Below, in pieces: positions 18,004 through 25,543 of a DNA stretch of 64,000 nucleotides. The DNA is from an uncultured Paludibaculum sp. (GTDB lineage Bacteria; Acidobacteriota; Terriglobia; Bryobacterales; Bryobacteraceae), in the NCBI RefSeq assembly GCF_963665245.1, contig NZ_OY762267.1:1674001-1738000 (forward strand). The letters are read 5' to 3'. Position 1 is the first letter of the stretch, and every line of letters starts with the position of its first letter. The position numbers and the translations under genes were made by a program. The notes under the pieces were generated by a model. It was not told where the DNA came from and did no database searches. It worked only from the letters and a program-made list of their open reading frames with translations.

Positions 18004-19614
18004 CTATTCAGAATACCTGCGAATCGTCCAGCCGCCCGCCGTCAGGTCGACACCGGCGATCAGCTCCGAGCCTAGCCGCACCATCTCCGCCCCGCCGCTC
18101 GCCGGCACAAGCCGGTAGAGCGTGTTCTCGTCCACCGTGAACCACTCCGGAAACTCGTTCAACCGTACGTAGTTTTTCTGGAAGTTCAACACCCGTCGGT
18201 GCCGCGCGAAATCAAACTCCACCTTGGCCGCCCCGCTTACATAGAGCGCCAGCACGCCATCCCGTTCCGCCGCACCCACCTGCAGCCCCGGAACCCACTG
18301 CGCCGCCCGCACACCCCGCGACTTCATCAGGGCATGCAGCAGCACCGTCCGGTTGAAGTTGCCCTCGCCATACCAGTCTTCCACCAGCCCGTCCGGCCGC
18401 TGCATCGCCAGCATCACCTTCATCTCCGAGTCGATCCACTCCAGCGCCGCCGCCACCGGCTCGCGATTCACCAGATAAATCGCACTCTCAATGCTGTCCG
18501 CATACCCGTCGAACGAACCCAGCTTCGAATCCTTGGCCACTCCGGAGGGCTCCCAGCACCAGCTCCGGTACTTGCCGAGATTCGACAACACGCGCCGCAC
18601 CGCATCGCGGTACTTGGTCTCACCCGTGATCTGGTAGTAGTCGTAAACAGCCCCGTAGACATACCCCCAGTTGTCGCTCAGCCTCCGGTCGGCCGGCTCC
18701 AGCGTGCGTGTGTCGATGGCGTTGTAGAGCAACCCGTCCGGATTGGCGGACTCGAGCACCCGGTCCAGCATGCGCGCCAACACGGGCTGGTAACGCGAGG
18801 CCTGCGGCGAGCCCAACTGCGTCTCCAGCGCGAACTGCAGCAGCAGTCCCACAATCATCTCGTTGCCGTGATCCCGCAGCTTCAGCTTGCTGTCGCCTGT
18901 ATGCTTCTGGAAATCCCACGCCATGCTCGGCAGACCGTTGTTGCCCGGCAGCACCTCGTGAATGTAGGCATCTGCGATCCGCCGGCCCCAATCCAGGAAC
19001 CGCGCATCGCCCGTCATCAGGTAGAGCCGCGGCATCACCTGCAGATAGTCGCCGTTCAGTTCGCTATCCGCCGCGGGCAGCGGACCGAAGTCGGATGCCA
19101 CGTTGGCCTGACCCATGGCGTCGGCCATCATATCGATCATGCGGTCCGTCCAGGCGGTCCGCCCCAGATACTCGGTCACCGTGATCAGGCCGTCCTTGGC
19201 GTACTCCCCCGCCCCAAACAAACTGGGAGCACCCAGCTTGCCGGTGTTCAGATCCAGATTGCCGGGGACTCCAGCCTTTGCGTTGGTATACCGAACCTCG
19301 TTGCGCAGCATCTCCATCATGCGGCCCCGGTACAAGGCCGCATCCGTCAGGCGGGAAGTCAGGATGAGATACGGATACAGGTCGGCGCCGGAATTGTGGG
19401 GCGTATACACGCGTTCCGGCCGGTTCAGGCGATCGGGCAGTAGCAGGGTTTTGGGGTCCGCCTGCTTCAACCATGCATGCAGCAACCGCTGCGCGGCCGT
19501 CAGGTCCCGATCATAGTCAACGGCGTGCGCCCGGGCGCGAGCGAGCAACTCTTCCGTTCCATCCGCCGGGCAACGGCTGGCCAGCAGGATCAGCAGACAA
19601 ACCACATTCCGCAT
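18004..19614 (-). CDS. Secreted protein of unknown function, possible alpha/alpha-barrel glycosidase
   Basis: A 536-residue protein with an N-terminal signal peptide (MRNVVCLLILLASRCPA). The rest is mostly alpha helical with repeated aromatic helix pairs (SDNWGYVYGAVYDYYQITGETKYRDAVRRVL, DGYADSIESAIYLVNREP, GDARFLDWGRRIADAYI), which looks like a six-hairpin (alpha/alpha)6 barrel as in glycoside hydrolases and polysaccharide lyases of that fold. No catalytic residues can be assigned with confidence. It is co-directional with RraA, 14 bases away. Function is inferred from fold appearance only. Confidence 0.7.
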   Translation of the reverse strand: MRNVVCLLILLASRCPADGTEELLARARAHAVDYDRDLTAAQRLLHAWLKQADPKTLLLPDRLNRPERVYTPHNSGADLYPYLILTSRLTDAALYRGRMMEMLRNEVRYTNAKAGVPGNLDLNTGKLGAPSLFGAGEYAKDGLITVTEYLGRTAWTDRMIDMMADAMGQANVASDFGPLPAADSELNGDYLQVMPRLYLMTGDARFLDWGRRIADAYIHEVLPGNNGLPSMAWDFQKHTGDSKLKLRDHGNEMIVGLLLQFALETQLGSPQASRYQPVLARMLDRVLESANPDGLLYNAIDTRTLEPADRRLSDNWGYVYGAVYDYYQITGETKYRDAVRRVLSNLGKYRSWCWEPSGVAKDSKLGSFDGYADSIESAIYLVNREPVAAALEWIDSEMKVMLAMQRPDGLVEDWYGEGNFNRTVLLHALMKSRGVRAAQWVPGLQVGAAERDGVLALYVSGAAKVEFDFARHRRVLNFQKNYVRLNEFPEWFTVDENTLYRLVPASGGAEMVRLGSELIAGVDLTAGGWTIRRYSE

Positions 19615-19643
19615 AGCCTAAAGGCATATCACACCGCAACGAA

Positions 19644-19768
19644 CCACGGCCGTGACGGAGTGGTCCCCGCCCGTTGCGAACCGCGCACGTCAGTAAGCGG
19701 GCACCCGTCGCCAGCGCGTCTTCAACGGTCTTCCTCTGCCTCACGAACCGCGCGCGTCAGCAAACTGG
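19644..19768. repeat. Three copies of a ~20-base dispersed palindromic element
   Basis: In the 275-base gap between two minus-strand genes lie three related units: CCACGGCCGTGACGGAGTGG at 19644-19663, CCGCGCACGTCAGTAAGCGG at 19681-19700, and a degenerate 21-base copy at 19748-19768. Their ends can pair (CCAC/GTGG, CCGC/GCGG) and the stem changes between copies in a compensatory way. A close relative lies at 23675-23694. No coding function is seen here. Confidence 0.5.
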
Positions 19769-19889
19769 CCCCCATCACACCCGCAATCGTCACTAAGCCC
19801 CGCAAACATCAAACGGCCGGGACCATAAGCCTCGGCCGCAAAATCACAAGGGCCACCGGAAACCAGGCAGACCCTAGTCCGCCGCGTCC

Positions 19890-20414
19890 CTACACCTTGG
19901 CCGCTTCAATCACCGAGGCAGCCGCATGCAGCGTCGAAGCAATCCGCACGCTCGCCACCACGGCTTCCGCCGTGACGCCCTTCTCGCGCACCACTGCCTC
20001 GTGCGACCGTACACAAGCCTCGCAGCCGTTGATGGTCGACACCGCCAGACACGCCAGTTCGAAGTCCACCGGATCCCCGCCATGTGTCCGGATGGTCTGC
20101 ATTCGCAGCCGCGCCGGAATATTGGCGTAATCGTCCTTGCCCACCATATGCCGGAAGCGATAGAAGATGTTATTCATCTGCATAATCGCAAAGGCCGCCT
20201 TGGCGGAGCTCAACTGCGCTGGTGAGAGCTTGGTCGCCGCCTCGGCCACAATCGCCTGGCTCAACACCTCATTCCGGCAGGCCAGCGCGCACGCCACGGC
20301 ATTCGTCCAGGTCTGCTGCTCAGTCAACTCCGACTGCGCCAGCACGCTCTGGACATTCAACTTTATATCCCGGGCATAATCCGGGAAAGAATCGAGAATT
20401 TCAGGGATAGTCAT
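19890..20414 (-). CDS. ahpD: Alkyl hydroperoxide reductase AhpD (carboxymuconolactone decarboxylase fold)
   Basis: A 174-residue AhpD. The catalytic proton-relay set known from Mycobacterium tuberculosis AhpD is complete: E119 (DFEL), C131 and C134 (GCEAC) and H138 (SHE). Total length and the N-terminal EILDSFPDYARDIKLN match the family. AhpD reduces AhpC using lipoamide-linked electrons, and ahpC lies upstream on the same strand, so this is the adaptor for that peroxiredoxin. The 246 bases between the genes contain repeats rather than an obvious promoter, so co-transcription with ahpC is likely but unproven. Confidence 0.92.
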   Translation of the reverse strand: MTIPEILDSFPDYARDIKLNVQSVLAQSELTEQQTWTNAVACALACRNEVLSQAIVAEAATKLSPAQLSSAKAAFAIMQMNNIFYRFRHMVGKDDYANIPARLRMQTIRTHGGDPVDFELACLAVSTINGCEACVRSHEAVVREKGVTAEAVVASVRIASTLHAAASVIEAAKV

Positions 20415-20415
20415 A

Positions 20416-20658
20416 AAGTAGCCATCAGCTTTCAGCGATCAGCTATCAGCCGGAAAGCCAAAAGCGGATTGCTGGAAGCACACCAACCCGAGGTATTGTG
20501 TGCCCGTAGGTGTGTCGAAACAACAGGTCAGCCACAAACTGCCAGCGACCAGCCCGGAAGCTGATCGCTGAAAGCTGTTAGCTGACGGCTCTCGATCGCC
20601 ACCAGCCGCCAGCGATCAACCCGAAAGCTGAAAGCTGGCAGCCGGCCGCTGAAAGCTC
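20416..20658. repeat. Array of AGCTGATCGCTGAAAGCT-type repeats between ahpC and ahpD
   Basis: Degenerate units built from AGCTTTCAGCGATCAGCT and its reverse complement recur at about 20427-20450, 20558-20577, and 20624-20656, mixed with GCCAGCGATC/CCAGCGACC variants. A 35-base copy of the first unit, with a few changes, lies at 32954-32988. The units are imperfect palindromes and could fold into hairpins in the ahpC-ahpD transcript. They resemble the short dispersed intergenic repeats common in large acidobacterial genomes. Confidence 0.5.
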
Positions 20659-20660
20659 AC

Positions 20661-21197
20661 TTACACGTGAATCGTTTCCTGGCCCTTGTTCCAGTTGCAG
20701 GGGCACAGCTCATCGGTCTGCAGCGCATCCAACACGCGCAGCACTTCACTGCTGTTCCGGCCCACGGACAGGTCGGTCACCATCACGAAGCGGATCACGT
20801 TCTCCGGATCCACAATATACACCGCGCGCTGGCTCACGCCGGCGCCGGGATCGATGATGCCCAGAGCCGAGCTCAGCTCGCGCTTCACGTCGGCCAGCAT
20901 CGGGATCGGCAGATCCTTCAGGTCGGCATGGTTCTGCCGCCAGGCCAGGTGCACGAACTCGCTGTCGATGCTCGCGCCCATCAGGACGGCGTCGCGATCG
21001 GCGAAGTCCTTGTTCAACTTGCCGAAGGCCACAATCTCCGTCGGGCACACAAAGGTGAAGTCCTTCGGCCAGAAGAAGAGGACCTTCCACTTGCCAGGAT
21101 GAGAATCGCTGCCGATCTCCTGGAACGCCGTCTTGATGTCGTTGCTGACCGTGGCGGTCACTTTGTATTCGGGGAACTTCTGTCCAACTCCAAGCAT
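20661..21197 (-). CDS. ahpC: Alkyl hydroperoxide reductase AhpC, mycobacterial type peroxiredoxin
   Basis: A 178-residue 2-Cys peroxiredoxin that reduces H2O2 and organic peroxides in the cytoplasm. The peroxidatic Cys is in FVCPTE (about residue 51); the double resolving cysteines are in DELCPCNW (165 and 167). This three-cysteine pattern and the phrase HPGKWKVLFFWPKDFTFVCPTE are those of the M. tuberculosis AhpC type, which pairs with AhpD rather than AhpF; ahpD is indeed next. AAAGGAG sits 9 bases before the ATG at 21197; a second ATG at 21203 is too close to it. It lies 23 bases downstream of the PerR-like gene and is probably in its operon. Confidence 0.95.
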   Translation of the reverse strand: MLGVGQKFPEYKVTATVSNDIKTAFQEIGSDSHPGKWKVLFFWPKDFTFVCPTEIVAFGKLNKDFADRDAVLMGASIDSEFVHLAWRQNHADLKDLPIPMLADVKRELSSALGIIDPGAGVSQRAVYIVDPENVIRFVMVTDLSVGRNSSEVLRVLDALQTDELCPCNWNKGQETIHV

Positions 21198-21220
21198 GAG
21201 CATGGTCTCCTTTTGAGATA

Positions 21221-21670
21221 TTAAGGCTTTTTGATATCGGAAACGCAATCGGGACACAACCCCTGGAACTCCACGCTGTAGCGCATCACCCGAAAGCCCG
21301 ACGGCAGGTCGCGCTTCAGTTGCACCGGTCCCAGGTCCGTCTCCGCCAGGTCCACAATCGCCTTGCAGCGCGTGCAAACCAGATGGTGATGATCGACGAG
21401 ATTCGCCTCCAGCCGCAGCGGTCCGTGATGCGGACTCACCTCGCGCAGCAACCCTGCCTCGAGAAATGTGCGGATGTTCTTGTACACCGTCGCCAGCGAG
21501 ATCGAGGGGATCTGCCGGCGCACCTCTTCGTAGATCGACTCGGGCGACGGATGCCCCTTCGACGCCGTCACCGCCAGAAAGATCACTTCCCGTTGATGCG
21601 TCAACGAGAGCCCGGCTGCCCGGCATTGCTGCCGGAACTCGCTCAGCGTGTGTTCCTGACTCGACTGCAT
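21221..21670 (-). CDS. Fur-family regulator, probably PerR-like
   Basis: A 149-residue Fur-family repressor. It has a winged-helix N-terminus (LSLTHQREVIFLAV, SLATVYKNIRTFLEAGLL), the dimer-site HHHLVCTRC and a C-terminal CPDC, which with CxxC gives the structural Cys4 zinc site. Position directly upstream of ahpC and ahpD suggests a peroxide sensor (PerR) rather than an iron or zinc regulator. The start has no Shine-Dalgarno sequence and lies about 6 bases from the predicted transcription start, so the mRNA may be nearly leaderless. A PerR-box-like sequence overlaps its promoter. Confidence 0.92.
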   Translation of the reverse strand: MQSSQEHTLSEFRQQCRAAGLSLTHQREVIFLAVTASKGHPSPESIYEEVRRQIPSISLATVYKNIRTFLEAGLLREVSPHHGPLRLEANLVDHHHLVCTRCKAIVDLAETDLGPVQLKRDLPSGFRVMRYSVEFQGLCPDCVSDIKKP

Positions 21671-21682
21671 TTGACAATAACT

Positions 21683-21712
21683 ATTAAACGAGAATCATTA
21701 TCCAAATGTCAA
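21683..21712 (-). promoter_or_regulatory. Promoter with PerR/Fur-box-like operator for the perR-ahpC-ahpD genes
   Basis: On the minus strand TTGACA (21707-21712) and TTTAAT (21683-21688) are separated by 18 bases. Between them lies GGATAATGATTCTCG (21689-21703), which matches the core of the PerR box (ATAATNATTAT) except at a few outer positions. Repressor bound here would block RNA polymerase, giving autoregulation and peroxide induction. Confidence 0.6.
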
Positions 21713-21873
21713 CTGTCTGAGACTCATGGGCAGGAAATCTCTCACCAGATCGAGTGATCTGCCGCCAGTGAGCGATTGGGGTGGTCCACCCACGCCCTTC
21801 CCACCCACAATCACAAGGGATCCAGATTCTGCCGGCAAGGCGGACTCACTACCAGCAAGGAGAACAGACCGCA

Positions 21874-22842
21874 ATGACTGGAACCAAAACCAAGAGAAGC
21901 CTCGAACCGGGCACGCAGCAGTTCATCGACGCCGTGGCGGCCCAAGGCGGCCCGCCGCTGTACACCCTCTCCAAGGAAGATGCGCGCAAAGTCCTGGAGG
22001 ATGCGCAGGCGATTCCGGTTACTAAACTTGACGCCGACATCGAGGATCTCCTCCTGCCCACCGGCCCGTCCGGTAAGGTCTCCGTGCGCATCTACCGGCC
22101 CGTCGGCGCCAAGGGCGCTCTACCCGCGGTGATGTACTTTCACGGCGGCGGCTGGATTCTGGGCAGCAAGAACACGCACGACCGCCTCCTGCGGGACATG
22201 GTGAACCTCACCCCGGCAGCCTTCGTCTTCGTGAACTACACCCCGTCACCGGAGGCTCAATACCCGATCCCCGTGGAGGAGTGTTACGCCGCCACCCGCT
22301 ACGTGGCCGAACACGGGCCGGACCTCAATATCGACGCCACCCGCGTCGCCGTCATGGGCGACAGCGTCGGCGGACAAATCACCGCCGCCGTCACTCTTCT
22401 CGCGAAGGAGCGCGGAGCCCCCTCCATCGCCCACCAGGTGCTCTGCTACCCGGTGACCGATTCGGACTTCTCTCGTGAGTCCTACCTGACCTTCGCCGAG
22501 GGCCCCTGGCTCACCCGGCCCGCCATGCAGTGGTTCTGGGACAACTTCGCACCCAACCCGCAGGATCGTAAGAAGATCACAGCCTCTCCGGCGCGCGCTT
22601 CCAAGGCCGAACTGGCCGGACTCCCGCCCGCCTTGGTCATCGTGGATGAAAACGACGTCCTGCGCGACGAGGGCGAGGAGTACGCCATGAAACTCAGCGA
22701 AGCCGGAGTCGAAGTCGTCGCTGTCCGTTACCTGGCCACCGTTCATGACTTCATGATGCTGAACGGCCTCGCCACAACGCCCGCAACCCGCAGCGCCATC
22801 GAACTCGCGGCAAGCACTCTCCGCAAGGCCCTTGGCCTCTGA
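21874..22842 (+). CDS. Alpha/beta hydrolase, hormone-sensitive-lipase-type esterase
   Basis: A 322-residue cytoplasmic esterase of the HSL family (bacterial family IV). The oxyanion-hole motif HGGGW is at 90-94, the nucleophile elbow GDSVGG has Ser164, the catalytic Asp is about D261 (DENDVLRDEGE) and the His about H291 (TVHDFM). AAGGAGAAC precedes the ATG at 21874; the frame extends upstream to 21781 without coding character. It likely hydrolyses short acyl esters. An SDR gene follows 37 bases later on the same strand, so the pair is probably an operon. Confidence 0.92.
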   Translation: MTGTKTKRSLEPGTQQFIDAVAAQGGPPLYTLSKEDARKVLEDAQAIPVTKLDADIEDLLLPTGPSGKVSVRIYRPVGAKGALPAVMYFHGGGWILGSKNTHDRLLRDMVNLTPAAFVFVNYTPSPEAQYPIPVEECYAATRYVAEHGPDLNIDATRVAVMGDSVGGQITAAVTLLAKERGAPSIAHQVLCYPVTDSDFSRESYLTFAEGPWLTRPAMQWFWDNFAPNPQDRKKITASPARASKAELAGLPPALVIVDENDVLRDEGEEYAMKLSEAGVEVVAVRYLATVHDFMMLNGLATTPATRSAIELAASTLRKALGL

Positions 22843-22879
22843 CCTCCACCGACTCTTCATATCTAAAGGACCCAACATC

Positions 22880-23632
22880 GTGAGCAAACTGAAGGGCAAA
22901 GTCGCTATCGTCACCGGCGCCTCCAAGGGCATCGGAGCCTCCATCGCGGAACATCTCGCTGCGGAAGGCGCCTCCGTCGTCGTCAACTACTCCAGCAGCA
23001 AATCCGGCGCCGACGCCGTTGTGGAACGCATCCAAAAGGCCGGCGGCACGGCGGTGGCCGTCCAGGCGAATGTGTCACAGGAAGCCGGCGTCCTGCAGTT
23101 GTTCGAGGAGACAAAGAAGACCTTCAAGCGCCTCGATATCCTCGTGAACAATGCCGGCATCTACTCCTTCGCGGAACTGGCGGCCATTACGCCGGAGCAT
23201 TTCCATCAACAGTTTGACCTGAACGTGCTTGGCCTCCTGCTCGCAACCAGGGAGGCCGCGAAACTGATCGGGCCCGAGGGCGGCTCCATCGTCAACATCA
23301 GTTCGATCGTTGCCCCGATGCCGGTTGCCAACGCAGCCGTGTACTCGGCCACCAAAGCGGCGGTCGACGCCATCACCGTCGCCCTTTCCCTCGAGTTGGG
23401 TCCGCGCAAGATCCGGGTGAACTCGGTAAACCCGGGCATGGTGGAAACGGAAGGCCTCCACTCCACCGGCATTGCCGCCAGCGATTTCCGGAAGCAACTG
23501 GAGAGTTCGACGCCACTGGGCCGAATCGCCCAACCGGACGACATCGCCAAGGTGGTGTCCTTCTTCGCAACAGACGACGCCGGCTGGGTCACCGGCCAGA
23601 CCTTACTAGTCACAGGAGGCCAGCGCCAGTAG
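22880..23632 (+). CDS. Short-chain dehydrogenase/reductase (classical SDR)
   Basis: A 250-residue classical SDR. TGASKGIG is the NAD(P) site at about 12-19, NNAG is present in the fourth strand, and the catalytic Ser-Tyr-Lys appear as NISSIV and YSATK. The end reads WVTGQTLLVTGGQRQ, typical of FabG-like oxidoreductases. An Arg is absent right after the first Gly run, so cofactor preference is unclear. The start is a GTG at 22880 with AAAGGA 9 bases upstream. It probably acts with the esterase encoded just before it, oxidising or reducing the released alcohol or carbonyl. Confidence 0.93.
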   Translation: MSKLKGKVAIVTGASKGIGASIAEHLAAEGASVVVNYSSSKSGADAVVERIQKAGGTAVAVQANVSQEAGVLQLFEETKKTFKRLDILVNNAGIYSFAELAAITPEHFHQQFDLNVLGLLLATREAAKLIGPEGGSIVNISSIVAPMPVANAAVYSATKAAVDAITVALSLELGPRKIRVNSVNPGMVETEGLHSTGIAASDFRKQLESSTPLGRIAQPDDIAKVVSFFATDDAGWVTGQTLLVTGGQRQ

Positions 23633-23674
23633 CTCCAGGCTAGCCCCGCAATCGGAACCGAACGCGTAACCGAG

Positions 23675-23766
23675 CCGCGACCGTCAGGAAGCGGAAGTCC
23701 GTCACGCCCCGCCTCGTCAGGAGGAGTCTCCGCCCCCCGCTGCGAACCGCGACTGCAGAGACCCGG
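23675..23766. repeat. Further copies of the 20-base palindromic element
   Basis: CCGCGACCGTCAGGAAGCGG at 23675-23694 and the degenerate CCGCGACTGCAGAGACCCGG at 23747-23766 belong to the same family as the units at 19644-19768. They lie in the 258-base gap between the convergent SDR and ceramidase-like genes, where I see no coding sequence. Confidence 0.45.
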
Positions 23767-23850
23767 GCACCTGCTTCAACAAAGCGAGTGCCCATCCACC
23801 CAACCCATCGAGTCCATCACCCCGAAGTGGGGCGAGCGTCTACGCTTGCG

Positions 23851-23870
23851 GGCCGGCTGTCGAGCCGGCC
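23851..23870 (+). terminator. Hairpin terminator of the esterase-SDR operon
   Basis: A perfect 8-base stem, GGCCGGCT/AGCCGGCC, with loop GTCG is followed by TTCTTCGTCC on the plus strand. It sits between convergent genes and could serve the SDR transcript. Confidence 0.5.
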
Positions 23871-23890
23871 TTCTTCGTCCTCCTAAACCA

Positions 23891-25231
23891 TCACCGCCCG
23901 CGCGCCCCCAGCAAATCGCGCAGCGTGCGCTTCACCACCCCCTCCGCCCCCGTAGTCGTATTCGAAGCCCCGGGCTCATACCCTCCCTGCTCATAGGCCC
24001 GGTCCGTACACAAATACCCCGGAGCGATATCCCCGTACCCAGCCACCGCCACAAACCGCCCCGGAGCCACAACCTGAGCAAACCGCTGGAACTCGAGCAT
24101 CGGCTCCCCGGGCAAATGCACAATCCGCACCGGACCCAAGCTCAGAGCGCTGGTCGTCAGCGGCTCCTCGCGCTGTCCAAACGCCGCCGCAATCGTCAAC
24201 CGGTACCGCGCCGCCTCATCCTCCGTACCCTTAGCCTCCGCCAACCGTGCGTCCACCGCTTCCTTCGTAGCCAGCTTCTTGGGCAACACGAGAGGCAGTG
24301 TCTTCCAACGCAACTCCTGCACCGCCGTCCACTGCGCAGCCGCGTCCGACCGCTTCAACCCATCCAGCATCCGAGCCGCCAGGCCCGCGCGCTTCTCCTC
24401 GCTGCTGTCGTTATACTTCCCCACCGTGACATCGCCGGCCGCACCGGTAAAATACACCTGAAAGACCCCCTCGTCCTTCTCCAACTGCTCGCGAGCAGCT
24501 CCGACGAAATCAGCGGAAACCCGCCCATCGCAGCACCAGGTCTGAGGATGCGTGGCGTAGTAATGCAACCGCACCAGCGGCTTCTCCCCCTGGGCCAGCG
24601 TGACCGTCTTCACCATCCGATCCACGGGCCCCTCCTCGGCTGCTGCCATCTCCGGCTTCTTCCCATCCGTACTGAAACGGATCACCACCTTACCGCCGGG
24701 AGCTGGCAATCGCCGCGCCGAAGCCACTCGCTCCACCGTTGCCTCTCCCGTCCCAACGCGGTCAAAAGGCTTCATCGCGCCAACCGCCGAGCCCACCGCC
24801 TTAGCCAATCGGTCGGCAAGTTCCACAAGGGCAGCCTCGTCGAACCGCACCACCGGCCGGCCCATCTGCTCCAGCAAGGCATACGCGTCCCCATCGACAT
24901 AAGGAGCCGTGTGTTGGTGCAGTGTCTGCAGCGCAACCCGCTCCGGAGTCGTGCCCGCCGCCTGGGCCACCTTGTCGCGCAACAGCCGGTACGAGCGGTT
25001 CGAGAGCCCGCACCAATCCACCGCGCAAAGCACATACCTCTGCCCGCGATCCTCTAGCACGATGCCCTTAGCCAGCAACGGATCCTCAATCTTCGACGTG
25101 GGCATCACCCAGATGAGCGGCTGCCCCAACGGCGGAGTCACGTCGGCCCGAAATGTCCCGACGCGCAACTGGCCCCACGCGTGAAAACTCAGGGCCATCA
25201 TCAGACAAAACACGTGTCGTTGCTTCTTCAT
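23891..25231 (-). CDS. Secreted neutral/alkaline-ceramidase-like protein
   Basis: A 446-residue protein with a signal peptide (MKKQRHVFCLMMALSFHAWG). The N-terminal RVGTFRADVTPPLG and the following EDRGQRYVLCAVDWCGL, with HQHTAPYVDG later, match the N-terminal domain of neutral/alkaline non-lysosomal ceramidase-like proteins; YYATHPQTWC and YFTGAAGDVTVGKYN are also typical. Length is shorter than true ceramidases, and in bacteria these proteins are mostly uncharacterised. Its ATG overlaps the stop of the DUF2277 gene as ATGA, so translation is coupled. Substrate unknown. Confidence 0.8.
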   Translation of the reverse strand: MKKQRHVFCLMMALSFHAWGQLRVGTFRADVTPPLGQPLIWVMPTSKIEDPLLAKGIVLEDRGQRYVLCAVDWCGLSNRSYRLLRDKVAQAAGTTPERVALQTLHQHTAPYVDGDAYALLEQMGRPVVRFDEAALVELADRLAKAVGSAVGAMKPFDRVGTGEATVERVASARRLPAPGGKVVIRFSTDGKKPEMAAAEEGPVDRMVKTVTLAQGEKPLVRLHYYATHPQTWCCDGRVSADFVGAAREQLEKDEGVFQVYFTGAAGDVTVGKYNDSSEEKRAGLAARMLDGLKRSDAAAQWTAVQELRWKTLPLVLPKKLATKEAVDARLAEAKGTEDEAARYRLTIAAAFGQREEPLTTSALSLGPVRIVHLPGEPMLEFQRFAQVVAPGRFVAVAGYGDIAPGYLCTDRAYEQGGYEPGASNTTTGAEGVVKRTLRDLLGARGR

Positions 25232-25467
25232 TCGCCTTCAACCCGAGCTGGCGGCCGGCGTAGTGGAGCATTCATCGCGATGCTCTGCAGCAGCCGCCCA
25301 CTGGCGGCGCTGATCTCCCGTACCGCCCTCTCAAACGCTTCCTGGTTCGCCTTTGATGGCTTCTGGAATCCGCTGATCTTCCGCACAAACTGCAGTGCGG
25401 CGGCGTCAATCTCGGCCGGAGTGACCGGCGGCTCCTGGTTTCTCAGTACTTTGATGCTGCGGCACAC
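25228..25467 (-). CDS. DUF2277 domain protein
   Basis: A 79-residue protein starting CRSIKVLRNQEPPVTPAEIDAAALQFVRKISGFQKPS after the initiator, which is the DUF2277 signature (CRSIKxLR and AALQYVRKVSGF). I took the GTG at 25467 because family members start with MCRSIK; a longer frame to 25506 adds residues with no counterpart. The function of DUF2277 is unknown; it is small, alpha-helical and cytoplasmic. It precedes and overlaps the ceramidase-like gene by 4 bases and is divergent from the PQQ dehydrogenase gene, 76 bases apart. Confidence 0.8.
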   Translation of the reverse strand: MCRSIKVLRNQEPPVTPAEIDAAALQFVRKISGFQKPSKANQEAFERAVREISAASGRLLQSIAMNAPLRRPPARVEGE

Positions 25468-25543
25468 AATCCATACAGCGTCGCACGATTGGAAGAGAAT
25501 CCGCACCCAGGCGGCCGCGCCTGCATATACTGGACTTCTCCCA

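Noticed and set aside
19644..20658. CRISPR array
   Set aside because: Repeats are degenerate and short, spacing is irregular, no cas genes are near, and units are palindromic in the REP style.
21198..21677. Longer AhpC start, extending the frame through the Fur gene
   Set aside because: The added residues have no AhpC-like character and overlap the well-supported Fur-family gene; AAAGGAG supports the start at 21197.
23846..25057. 403-codon plus-strand open frame
   Set aside because: Antisense to the ceramidase-like gene; no credible start site or domain, and the composition is Arg/Pro/His-rich as in spurious frames.
25181..25543. Longer start of the PQQ dehydrogenase
   Set aside because: The extra N-terminal sequence overlaps the divergent DUF2277 gene and hides the signal peptide; the ATG at 25544 fits.
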